From positions 4,663,001 through 4,727,000 of the forward strand of contig JBBBDQ010000310.1 in the NCBI GenBank assembly GCA_037127315.1: a stretch of 64,000 bases of DNA. Reading direction: 5' to 3'. Both the position numbers and the translations under genes were made by a program. Below the pieces are notes generated by a model. It ran no database searches, had not been told where the DNA came from, and saw only the letters and a program-made list of their open reading frames with translations. Shown one piece after another: positions 54,670 to 64,000 of the stretch. Source of the stretch: Ascarosepion bandense. Taxonomy: Eukaryota; Mollusca; Cephalopoda; Sepiida; Sepiidae. The first letter of the stretch is position 1. Every line of letters starts with the position of its first letter.

Positions 54670-55030
54670 CGTATATGACAGTGAATGCTGGACAATTTCC
54701 TCATAGATGAAGAGGAGAGTTGAGGCAGCAGAAATGTGGTTGTACATAAGGATGCTGAGAATGTAGCATGTGAGCAACAAGGTCATTTTAAAGAAAGCAG
54801 AAACAAAAAGAATACCTAGAAATCAGAAAGAAAGTTGGAATTTTTTAGAAACATAATGTGGGAAGAGAGCTTGGAGAATTTCATATTCACATGACATACT
54901 GAGGTTTGTGTAAATGGTTAGCAGATCAGGGTCTAGGAGAGACAGCAAAAAGACAAACCTAAAAGTATCAAGTATTAGAAAGTTGTGGAGAGCCATGATT
55001 TTGCTTGATATAATAACATTACGCAGTTGA
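54670..55030 (+). pseudogene. LINE B fragment, right piece
   Basis: Starts again at GACAGTGAATGCTGGACAAT, continues AGATGAAGAGGAGAGTTGAG, GCAGAAATGTGGTTGTACAT (EMWLY) and ends with GTTGTGGAGAGCCATGATTT. Several stops. Confidence 0.75.
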
Positions 55031-55614
55031 TGTCATAGAAGATTATCAAATTTTCTGGAGGAGAATGGAAAACAAACATTAAGCTAAAAAAAGATGCCTC
55101 TATAAAAGTTTTAGGCCACTTCACACTTCCTTTTCTGATGAATGATTTCATCACTCATATAGAATTTACTTTGGCTACCATACTGCTTTTCTGCTGCTGA
55201 TTTTTTACTGTTACTCTTTCATTAACTGAAATCATGAAGGGAATATCTAATTCCTGTTCTCAGCACATAAACCAATAGTCTAAAGGAATTCTAATTCATG
55301 TAAAGTTCTAAGATAATGTATTGTAAGTTATCATATTTAAATATATCTTACACATGTATACATAGCTAGCTAGATAAATTGAAGAATAAATTATTGGAAG
55401 AATTTTTTCAAAGGATAAAATGTGTAACAATTTTTTTCCTTTTGTCATTCAACTACTCACCATTAGTCTGATATATAGTGTTTATATATCATATTCTCCC
55501 ATATATAGAATATTTAAAAAAAAAAGTTTTACAATGTTACATAAATCTAGTTTTAATCCTAATGAAACTCATCAGCATGAGTTATCTTACACATGTATAC
55601 AAAGCTAGCTAGAT
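55031..55614. other. No recognised feature; short direct repeat
   Basis: The phrase TCTTACACATGTATACATAG with CTAGCTAGATAAATT occurs at 55347-55380 and again at 55585-55619, a direct repeat of about 35 bp with one or two differences, about 240 bp apart. No coding feature. Confidence 0.6.
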
Positions 55615-55905
55615 AAATTAGTGGATATAGACTGGTTAGTTCCTGTGACTTGACCCAAAGTTGTGAGTTCAATACCAGGCTTCAGCAGTGGTGAACAAGT
55701 AACTTATAGGATTGGAGGGAGATAATTCATGACTATCAAAAGAGGCACTACTATGCAAGGAATGGAATTCATATACCCCAGTGATTATGATAAAGGATTC
55801 AATTCTAAATTCCTAGCACCTGAAGAAGGCCAGAGCATACAACAGCTGAAACGTTGTACAAATGGCAACAAAGATGAGGACAGTAGTCCGAATAATGTAA
55901 ATACT
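55615..55905 (+). mobile_element. SINE3, best copy
   Basis: GTGGATATAGACTGGTTAGT (box A region) and GTTGTGAGTTCAATACCAGG (box B) form the tRNA-like head. The body includes TCAATTCTAAATTCCTAGCA and the 3' part reads CCTGAAGAAGGCCAGAGC, CAACAGCTGAAACGTTGTAC, GGCAACAAAGATGAGGAC. No open frame is expected; the overlapping 106-codon frame is chance. Confidence 0.78.
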
Positions 55906-56245
55906 ACCTCATCTAAGAAATATAGACAACTACTAAATTCTATCTTTTCTTTATTTCTAAACCCTGTTGTGCCATCCATTTTCTCAATATCATCAAGTAT
56001 GTTATACATTTTTAACTCTATCCTACTTTTCAATTTATCCTGTAAGTAACAAATTTTCCAAACCTGCCTTCCTCATTATGTGCTCCAGAAATTTCAACTG
56101 TCGATTCCTGGTGTTAATTTTTTCTTTTGTTTCCACTATACTCTAAAACTGTGTCATTGCTCAAATGTTTGGTTTAAGGTATCCTCAGTATCTTTGAGTA
56201 GAACCACATTTTTGTTGCATACATTTAATCACTCTTGTATTCTAA
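55906..56245 (-). pseudogene. LINE B fragment, minus strand
   Basis: On the minus strand KCGSTQRY (out of frame for EMWFYSK), RNRQLKFLEHIMRKAGLENL and LLTG are recognisable, then a degraded end. It directly follows SINE3. Confidence 0.75.
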
Positions 56246-56705
56246 AAGACCCAAGAATGAGCAACACTTTGTCTATTGTTATAAAGGTAAAATTTGTTTT
56301 GCTTCAGTGATCTTTACTAATGAAAAGGTGGTTGAATTGATGAGTGATTTTTCTGAAAGCCATCTTGGAAGATTCACTCAAAATATATTTTATTATCTGT
56401 CTTTTTTTTAATGCAAATGAAAATATTGTTACTTTAGCATAATAAAAATTAACAATATGGAAGTATCAGTAACAAAGCTAGTGAAATGCATCTAAAAATA
56501 CTGATATTGTTGTTTATTTTGCAGAATTTGATCAATTCAGTGATTAGCAAATTTAAATTATTGAATGTTGCTAGAAGTGAACAAATTAATCTGTTGTGAC
56601 TTGTGAGTATAACTTGTATACTGTGCATTGTTGGTGTCTTAATTTCCAAACTACAGCTAAAAAAATCAATGTTCACTTGTTATTTTATTTTTATATAGGA
56701 CTATA
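56246..56705. other. No recognised feature
   Basis: AT-rich spacer. Confidence 0.5.
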
Positions 56706-56709
56706 TAAA

Positions 56710-57085
56710 TTTTTTTTTTTTTTAATCATATTACCCCGAGCAAGGCGGTAACGCCACTGAAGCGCAGGGAACTACGTAGGAGTGAAAAGATTGGAAAAGA
56801 GAAAGCCGGAGACCACATCCTAAACAAGGAACAAGGGATGAGCCTCTTCACCTGTTCAATAGATGTGGGTGGAGTGTGAACCGGGCGATAGTTTAGTCTA
56901 TCTACTCCAATTGAGAAAAAAAAAAAGAAAAGAGTGAAAAGATTGGAAAAGAGAAAGCCGGAAACCACATCCTAAACAAGGAACAAGGGATGAGCCTCTT
57001 CACCTGTTCAATAGACGTGGGTGGAGTGTAAACCGGGCAATAGTTTAGTCTATCTACACCAATTGAAAAAAAAAAAAAGAAAGAG
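56710..57085 (-). mobile_element. LINE A-type 3' end with 152-bp tandem duplication
   Basis: A T run, then ATCATATTACCCCGAGCAAG is the LINE A end motif in inverted orientation. From 56781 a segment of about 152 bp (AGTGAAAAGATTGGAAAAGA to a poly-A at about 56932) is repeated at 56933-57084 with a few substitutions. Each unit ends in CAATTGAGAAAAAAAA or CAATTGAAAAAAAAA. The sequence is less AT-rich than the surroundings and no coding frame is recognised. Confidence 0.85.
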
Positions 57086-58015
57086 GTTAGTGACTAGCTA
57101 AATTTTAACTTAGTTAAGTCTAGTCAAAGAGATTTCTGCTAGGAAAAAAAATCCTTCAAATTAGACATGAAAGTTAGAAATTATACAAAAACGGGCAAAA
57201 TAAAAGAGGATAAAAATAAATAAAAATAAAAAACAAAATGGCTTAATTTTTACCATATTCAAGAAGACAAATGCACGTGCTACTACCAGCAAGTTTAAAA
57301 TTCTTATACTTTTGGTAACAGTTTTGGTCAAGGGCATTAATAGGGTGGCCAATGGCTGACCAATGGGGAAAGGAAAAGAAAGGAAAGAAGGAAAGAAACA
57401 AGGAGGCTGACTGACTGTGTCTGGGGGGAAAGAGAGATATTTATATAGCTACCATCTTCTGAACTCTCTTATGTTTTCTATATTTGTCTATTCATATCTA
57501 TTTATTTAATTTATAAATTATAAATGAAAAATTAGTAAAATCTGTCTTTCACATTTTATTTTTTCTATTTTGAGTAAGACAAAGTAACACCTTTAATTTT
57601 TTGTCCCAATGATCTGCTGGTTAACACTTACAAGACCTGTTGTAAACCCCCTTCCCTCCCCAATAAAAAGTGTTGGATAAAACCATGTATTACATGGGAG
57701 TGTCTGTAAACACAGAAATTAGATATTCAATGTTGCTTACTAAATCAGAAAAATAATATACACAATAGAATATGCAAAATAGGACCTGTGTAAACTTGGA
57801 AGCCCAAGATTTACAGCTATTGTTTCAATTCGCAATAAAAAAAAGTGCCTTTTGAAATAGTCATTCATACACTTACTCAACAATGATATGGCGTGGATAT
57901 TACTGCTATGTGGTTTTTTCCATCTGGCAAAGTGAAAAGCCCAAAGATATTCTATTGAATCCCCTGCAAAACTTTGCAGTTTATATAATTTTTTGATGAT
58001 ATAGCATAGCCTATC
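57086..58015. other. No recognised feature
   Basis: AT-rich; purine-rich at 57358-57405, with GGCTGACTGACTG that resembles the SINE A tail but no SINE body. Confidence 0.5.
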
Positions 58016-58019
58016 TTAA

Positions 58020-58352
58020 TTAGAAAGAAGAAAAATATGATTCTTTGAAAGAAAGAAATAATAAAACAAAGAAAAAGATAAAAGAGGGGAATAAAGAAAT
58101 ATACAAGAGAAGAGAAAAGTTTTCTTCAAGAAAGACATACATAATTTTTTGGTGAGATGACAATGAAATAGCAAAGAAAAGAGAGGGGAAGATAAAAAGA
58201 AAGAAAAATTCATGCCATCTAATAAAGAAGGTGGTGAAGAAAAAAAGTAAGATTTAAATGTATTGAGGAGAAAGAAAGAAAGATACAGAAACTAATTTGT
58301 TAAGAAGAAAAGGAAAGGAAAGAAAAGAAGTGAGAAGAAGAAAATGGATTAT
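58020..58352 (+). repeat. Purine-rich tract (GAAA-type)
   Basis: The plus strand is almost entirely A and G in long stretches (GAAAGAAAGAAAT, AGAGAAGAGAAAAG, GGAAAGGAAAGAAAAGAAG), interrupted by short mixed sequence. Low complexity. Confidence 0.85.
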
Positions 58353-58656
58353 CTCAATTAGATGCACTTGACATTAAAGACAACAGGTCAAATACTTGAT
58401 TTCAATCTAAGTCTAATCCTGATTTAGTTGAGCCAAGCCAAATCAGAAGTCATTTTGTCACAGGAAACTAAGAAACCAATCTATCTACTTAGTTCTTTCT
58501 TTACCTCAAAGTTTGTAATTATTTCAAGTTATTAAAATTGAAATAAAAGTTAAGTATCTGTAGTTATTGATCCCTTGATCTACAGGTTTCAATGAAATAA
58601 TCATAATGTTGAGTGCTGTGAGAATGATAATTATCACCATTATACATGGCTCAGGG
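58353..58656. other. No recognised feature
   Basis: AT-rich spacer. Confidence 0.5.
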
Positions 58657-58683
58657 GATCATCATCATCATCATCATCATCAA
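58657..58683 (+). repeat. (ATC)n microsatellite
   Basis: Nine ATC units. Confidence 0.95.
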
Positions 58684-58996
58684 ATTGATGTGGAAAAGCC
58701 AGAATAATTGGATGACATAGGACTTCATCAACTGGTCACCAGGTCATCATGATATTATCGCTGAATGATTAAGATCAAGAACTCATCTTTCTTGTTCATA
58801 TCAGTTTCAGATTCAGGGGACAGTTGACAAGTCCACCCACACTTTATTGCATCCATTGTTGCTTCTAACAGACATCTGAATTTAGTAAATATCTATTTTT
58901 CTCTTATAGATGTATGCATATGTATATGCTCATATATCTATATACATTACATTGAAAATTTAGAAATAAATACATATCAGATCATTTGTATTCTAT
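58684..58996. other. No recognised feature
   Basis: Mixed AT-rich spacer. Confidence 0.5.
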
Positions 58997-59021
58997 ATAT
59001 ATGTGTGTGTGTGTGTGTGTG

Positions 59022-59069
<48 letters not shown>
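58997..59069 (+). repeat. (TG)n and (TA)n microsatellites
   Basis: TA, TG and a long TA run. They create an artificial YIYIYI open frame. Confidence 0.96.
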
Positions 59070-59072
<3 letters not shown>

Positions 59073-59166
59073 ATTTGTTATATATATTATATTATTTACA
59101 TATTATATATGTGCAGTACTTATTTGAAAGCGCTCAACATCAGTGATAGAGCTGACATATTCATAT

Positions 59167-59256
59167 AGATAGGTGTGAGTTTGTGACCCTGGGTTTCACG
59201 CTCTTGTGATCGTCAGATGATTGCAAGAGTGTGAAACTCGGGTCACAAACTCACAC

Positions 59257-59262
<6 letters not shown>
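59167..59262. repeat. Inverted repeat, arms about 48 nt
   Basis: AGATAGGTGTGAGTTTGTGA on the left pairs with TCACAAACTCACACCTATCT on the right; inner parts GGGTTTCACGCTCTTG and CAAGAGTGTGAAACTC pair with few mismatches. The right arm runs directly into a (TATC)n microsatellite that copies its last bases. Confidence 0.95.
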
Positions 59263-59303
<41 letters not shown>

Positions 59304-59318
59304 CATACATACATACAG
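59257..59318 (+). repeat. (TATC)n and (TACA)n microsatellite
   Basis: About 11 TATC units followed by three to four TACA units. The array starts at the end of the inverted repeat. Confidence 0.95.
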
Positions 59319-59544
59319 ATATATATCAACCAATCTGTTTATATACAACAAATATTTACATTTCAACATTTCATATGAACACAGAGAAAATTATTCAGTT
59401 GAACGTTAATCAAAGTGCTTAAAAATTTCTTTCTAAGTTTATGAGAAGAGAAGTTAACACTATTTACATGTGAATGATTATCTTCATCTTTGTTTTTATC
59501 ATCAAAATATTTCATCCATTATACTCTTCTGCCTTCAAGTTTAT

Positions 59545-59972
59545 ATCAATTTTCTATACGGCAGTGAATGCTGGACAATTTTCTCAAAGATGAAGGAGAG
59601 ACTTGAAGCAACAGAAATGTGGTTCTACAGATAAATGCTGAGGATACCATGGATTTTGCATGCAAACAATGGCAAGGTTTTGGAGAGGATGTAAATGAAA
59701 AGGAAACTTATACTTAGCATCAGTAAGAGTTTGCTGAAGTTTCTGGGACATGTAATGAGGAAAAAGGGTTTGGAGAATCTAGTACTCACATAATGGATAG
59801 ATGGAATGAGAGACAATGGAAAGCAGCATGAGACATGCCTGATGGACTTGAGCAGGTGGATGACAGAGCGGGTTCTGGGAGAGATACCAAGAGGAAAAGT
59901 GTTGTGAGCGGTAAGGGATAGGAAAAAGTGAAAGTCCATGATCACCTACATCCTGAAGAGACACAACACAAA
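59545..59972 (+). pseudogene. LINE B C-terminal region
   Basis: GGCAGTGAATGCTGGACAAT, GATGAAGGAGAGACTTGAAG (KERLEAT), AGAAATGTGGTTCTACAG (EMWFYR, then a stop), AGTTTCTGGGACATGTAATG (KFLGHVM), and the end TGATCACCTACATCCTGAAG with AGACACAACAC. At least three stops. Same order as 45290-45716. Confidence 0.82.
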
Positions 59973-62135
59973 AAAAAAGAAGAGTAACATACAGGGGACT
60001 TTCAAATGACCCTTTATTTAATCTATATGGGGGAGATTCTAATGCACATGTCTAGGAATATCACATCAAGTTCTTATTTACTATTACTCAGTTATTGCTT
60101 GTCCCATTTCCACTGATTTCAAATGCACCCTGACAGGCCAAAGGTTTGAACTGGCAATTACTATGTGTGAATTTGATGATATTGTAATAGTGAGTTTAAT
60201 CCCTGGCCTTTTGGCCACTGTTGGCTATTTTCAAGAATAGAAGAAAAAAATTGTTGAATGGCCATTATCGCATTTGCATTGCCTGAAGTTTCAAATGAAC
60301 ATGGATTTATGTGAATTTCAAACTGCAGGCAACAATAATGTGAAATAGATTTTAATATTATCAGAAATGAATACAGTTTAAAGTTATTTTGATATAAGTG
60401 CACTTTGAAAAAGTTTTACTTTGATGTTAAGGAGGTACCTCCAATAATTTGCTGAAAAAACAGTATAGCCTGATATAAAAAAGCCCCAAACTTAATAAAA
60501 ATAAAGTTTTATCATCAAAATGTTTATGTTACTATTAAGAGGAAAGACCAAATTATTTTTATAAATTTTTTAATCATTTTTAGCATGTTCAAAATTTTGG
60601 TTAAAATTTTTCTTTTTTGCATCAAAGATTGTTATTTTAAAGGTGAAAAACATTAATTTAAAAAATTCTTGCAAAAATCAAATAATTATCAGATTTTAAT
60701 GAAACTTTCAGGACTTATTCACAAATAAATGAAATCATTTTTGAATTATTTTTTTTTTAAAAATCTAGATAAAATTCTTTTTTTTCTTACATCTTTTACC
60801 CTATTCCACTTAATTTCATTAAATTTCTAGAAACTGACAAACTGTTTGATTTGTTAAATGCAGGACTCCTTGGGAATGTAAATCTATTTTTTTTTCAAAC
60901 ATTAGCCACTTTTCCAAAAATCTAAACTATATTTCATGCTATAAGTAAATAATACTTGTTTCAAATCTGATTAATTTAATTTTAAATTTGCTAAATTTTA
61001 AAAATAATGTGTCCCAGATGTATATTTTATTTTTGCAAGACTTATAAAACCAAGAACCAACTTTTGTTTAAAAACCTGTCAATATGTGAAAAATGGCCAA
61101 TAAACTGACAACTTTGAACAAGTTGAGATTTCAATCAATATAATTTCTGTTTGAAATATCTCAGAGTATTTTGCTTACTAGAAATAGTAAATTGAGTCAT
61201 TTTGCTTTTGATTAAAGTTAAAATGAAAGCTTCAAAAATGTTTTTTATTTATTAAAATTCACTTTAAATCTTACATATCAAAAATGAGTGGAAATACCTA
61301 ATGTAAAGTGCCTCCAAGGTGTGTAATTACTTTTTACAGTTGAAATAGTACTAAAATTTGGCAGTAATTAGAAAGGGTGGTATGAGTTTGCTTTATATGG
61401 ATAAATATCCAACTGTGTTTAGGGACATGAGTGGTCAATCTTTTTTAGAGAAATGTTGTAGTATAACCAATACATGTCACTGTTATTTTTATTAATGAAA
61501 GAGTGTCTCCTAAAGGACATGACCATTTGTATACTACACTGGTTTTTGTAAAGTAGTTTTTGTGGAGAAGTGTTGTTAGCAATGGAAAGTTTAGAAGTTT
61601 AGAAGTTTTTGTAGTATACAATGAAACTTATGCAGTTATTACTGTCTGCAAGAGTTACATGTCTTTAAATTAATTTTTTTATTGTTTTTCCATCTTTTAT
61701 GTAATTTGAGTTTTTGTGATAACAGAGAAATAAGCTTATAGTATTTTTGTGGTTTAATCAGTTTTATTATGTATGCTAATATGATTGTCTATAAAAATAG
61801 TTTTATGTATTATGGGATTAAGAAAGTTTAATATTAGATAATACTTCATAGAAAATTGTTTTAGAGGTAAAAATTAATTTAATATGGTTTGTATGCTACT
61901 TTTTATATCTACTATCATGTATCAGTAATGGACAGATTCTAAGGAGGCACATGCTAATATTTGTGGGTTTTTTGCATGCTAAAGTAACAAAATTCTGATT
62001 ATTAATATCTTTTTTTATATTTTTTATTAATGCTGAGTTCTGATGTAAAACTGTGTAGAGAATTGCTTTTAAAGCATTTCTTTAGTCTAGTTATTTTAAT
62101 AACTAATGTGATCTACTGCACATATATCAAAGGTT
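59973..62135. other. About 2.2 kb without recognised element
   Basis: AT-rich, T-rich in its second half. Near 60185-60215 GTGAGTTTAATCCCTGGCC resembles a SINE3 box B but no body follows. No protein motif. Confidence 0.45.
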
Positions 62136-62139
62136 TGTC

Positions 62140-62660
62140 TTTCTTGCACATTAATAACTTTATTCATCCAGGCATTGAATATTGCTGCCACATCTGGTCT
62201 AGTGCTTCTATTTATTATCTAGAGATTCTTGATAAAATCCAAAAAAGAACTGGCAGCATTATCAGTTGTGGCATCTCAGTTACAGTCACTTTTCCACTGC
62301 TATAACCTTTGCCTCTTCTATAAATATTTTCATAGTAATTGCTCTGATGAGCTTTCCTTACTGGTACCTTGACTTCACAAATTTAAGTGCAGTACTAGAT
62401 TGGCAGATAGGTTTCTTATTTCACTACAATTGCTAGATGTAGCCATAGATTCTATGTTAATATTTTTTTTCTCACACTTGTAGAACTCTTTTCTGGCTTT
62501 ACTGTCAACTACAATCTTCAAAATTTTAAATGTGATATTGATCGTAAACTTCTGTCTATATGAATCCTGTCCTTTTATCATGTTCTATTTTTTTTTTCAG
62601 TCTCAGCATCCTAGTTGCTGTTATTGCCTTGCTTGGGGTAAAATGATTAGAAAAAAAAGA
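62140..62660 (+). pseudogene. LINE A 3' end
   Basis: FIHPGIEYCCHIWSSAS and LEILDKIQKRTGS are clear equivalents of the segment at 38250-38400. Later a TRLADR..-like stretch and LVNFCLYESC are degraded. The tail reads TTATTGCCTTGCTTGGGGTA then AAATGATTAGAAAAAAAA. It ends in a poly-A run. Confidence 0.85.
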
Positions 62661-62774
62661 AAATTTAAAAAAAAATTTTTACTCTGAGGTAAAAACTATA
62701 ATCATTTGAAAAAGAAGCTCCTAGGAAAGATCTCCTCGATATTTAGTTAGTTTGTGCATATACTGTATATACTT

Positions 62775-62917
62775 ATGTGATTTTTGAAAACCTAATTTTG
62801 AAGCTAGTTTTAAGGTGATCACATTATACATGAGATATAAAATTAGTGTACATATGCTAATATCATGATGCAACACCCTTAAAATTAGCTTCAAAATTAG
62901 GTCTTCAAAAGTTACAT
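62775..62917. repeat. Inverted repeat, arms about 43 nt
   Basis: CCTAATTTTGAAGCTAGTTT on the left pairs with AAAATTAGCTTCAAAATTAG on the right. Arms 62775-62817 and 62874-62917 with a few mismatches; loop of about 56 nt. A TA run follows at 62938. Confidence 0.92.
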
Positions 62918-63075
62918 GATAGGTGAGTGTCTACAGTGTGTATATATATATATATATAGTAATCTGCAGACAGATCTGTTTTTGCTGTCACAGCTCATCA
63001 TTATGGGTGGACATTTTAGCCAGGATTAAAACCCAACCAAATTGTCATCAGTTGGTAATTCTACCTCTGAGCCAT

Positions 63076-63084
63076 AGGCGCTCG

Positions 63085-63115
<31 letters not shown>

Positions 63116-63120
63116 CACAC
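63076..63120 (+). repeat. (CT)n(TA)n(CA)n microsatellite
   Basis: Short CT, TA and CA runs. Confidence 0.9.
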
Positions 63121-63202
63121 TCACTAGTACGATAGTTGCTGGTTAGACCAGTAGATGGTAGATCAAAAAAAGAGGTGAATGCATAATCAAAAGCAATGAT
63201 CT

Positions 63203-63273
63203 GATGCTGGTCTCATCAGTCTTCTTTGCCTGAAGAGATCAGCATAGTCGAAACCAAGGTAGCAAGTAAGTGG
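63203..63273 (-). repeat. Hairpin element G, copy 2
   Basis: GATGCTGGTCTCATCAG pairs with CTGAAGAGATCAGCATAG. The right end GAAACCAAGGTAGCAAGTAA corresponds inverted to TTACTTGCTATCCAGGTTTC at 41257. A TA microsatellite lies 18 bp to the right (63291-63316). Confidence 0.7.
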
Positions 63274-63285
63274 TGTTTGTTTCAT

Positions 63286-63316
<31 letters not shown>

Positions 63317-63320
63317 AAAA

Positions 63321-63655
63321 GGAAAACTCAACACATCATCTAAAGTGGTTATAAATTATAATCTATTTCAATGAACTAATTAGTTCATTTCATCACACAA
63401 TGTTTTATTTGGTATAAATATTTTCTCAGAATCCCAGAATTGTATTTATACTGAATAAAATGTGGTCTGATGAAATAAACTAATTAGTTCATTGAAATGG
63501 ATTATGATTTATAACCACTATAGATGATATTTTGAGTTTATCTTTATGTATATCCTATTGCTCTGGATAATATCTATTAAGCTCTCTATACAGATCTATC
63601 ACTTAATAACTTTTATTAAATAGATCTTTTTGGATTATTCTCAATGTTAATGGAT
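63321..63655 (+). repeat. Dispersed repeat F, copy 2
   Basis: Begins GGAAAACTCAACACATCATC and ends with GATCTATCACTTAATAACTT and AATAGATCTTTTTGG, as in 22878-23105. It contains the inverted repeat below in its centre. TA runs lie on both sides (63291-63316 and 63664-63680). Confidence 0.7.
63323..63539. repeat. Long inverted repeat, arms about 100 nt
   Basis: AAAACTCAACACATCATCTA is mirrored by TAGATGATATTTTGAGTTT. The complementarity continues through TCAATGAACTAATTAGTTCA and, with more mismatches, through ACAATGTTTTATTTGGTATA up to the centre near 63430. The longest hairpin in the window. Confidence 0.94.
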
Positions 63656-64000
63656 CTGACATTATATATATATATATATGAATTTTATATATATTTAAAT
63701 TTACGCAGTATTTTGTTTTTCTTCTGGCTGTTAGATGAAATAAATACTGTGTAATTAAAAGAAAACAATGATTATCTACTCAAATACAGGTATCAACTAA
63801 AAATAATAAATGAAATAATAAAAATATGTTAGATTAAAGAAAATAGAATCCATTAATTCTTTAGAAATTACTTTGTTTATATTATGGATACAAAACTGAG
63901 CAGATATTTTTTTTTTTTTAGAAAATCTATATGAATAAGTGTGCTTGAGAAACATACAGAACATTGCTTTATTATGAAACTCTTAATTTCTGAGTGGTTA
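63656..64000. other. AT-rich end with SINE2-like tail
   Basis: TA run at 63664-63680. At 63775-63850 TCTACTCAAATACAGGTATC and ATATGTTAGATTAAAG resemble the tail of SINE2 (14126 and 13820). No head is visible. Confidence 0.5.

Noticed and set aside
1..64000. A new defence system, operon or biosynthetic cluster
   Set aside because: No intact multi-gene arrangement exists; all recognisable coding sequence is transposon-derived and broken.

Overview
This window looks like non-coding DNA from an animal nuclear genome, most likely a mollusc and possibly a cephalopod. It is strongly AT-rich and full of (TA)n, (GT)n and (TATC)n microsatellites. It contains no intact host gene that I can recognise. 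The longest open frames are pieces of decayed transposons. The mollusc/cephalopod suggestion rests on my recollection of similar jockey/CR1-like and RTE-like LINE proteins and mariner transposases, not on a search.

The window is a layered graveyard of mobile elements. LINE A (jockey/CR1-like) is present as at least a dozen fragments on both strands; the best runs from 37850 to 39212 (minus). LINE B (RTE-like) is present as about nine 3'-end fragments; the best is 45100-45716 (plus). There are also a Tx1/L1-like reverse-transcriptase remnant (51715-52400), a further LINE 3' end (36540-37165), two mariner-type transposase pieces (10404-10605 plus; 18652-18978 plus) and two Tc1-type pieces (17755-18075 minus; 49930-50480 minus).

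The most complete element is a Ty3/gypsy-like LTR retrotransposon on the minus strand (29362-33608). It has two diverged LTRs, gag with a CCHC knuckle, protease, reverse transcriptase with YIDD, RNase H and a DD35E integrase, and is broken by stops and frameshifts. It sits inside the reverse-transcriptase domain of an older LINE A copy (28990-29361 and 33609-34075). The near-identical flanks AGGAC/AGGAT mark the target-site duplication.

Three SINE families can be separated by eye. SINE A (about 300 bp; tRNA-like A and B boxes, conserved hairpin, ACTG-repeat tail) has more than ten copies. SINE2 has a tRNA-like head and a conserved tail around GAGTATCC. SINE3 is about 280 bp and ends in a CTGAAACGTTGT-type segment. 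At least ten long inverted repeats with arms of roughly 28-100 nt are spread along the window, many beside TA microsatellites. They look like foldback or MITE-like elements or RNA hairpin sources.

Several dispersed repeats of unknown class (called C, D, E, F and X here) recur two or three times. A 22-bp minisatellite with a three-unit higher-order pattern lies at 9424-9670. The long stretches between these show only AT-rich sequence and short chance open frames. I see no evidence for a functional host operon, defence system or RNA gene. The unusual content is structural: nested and inverted insertions, palindrome families and SINE architecture.
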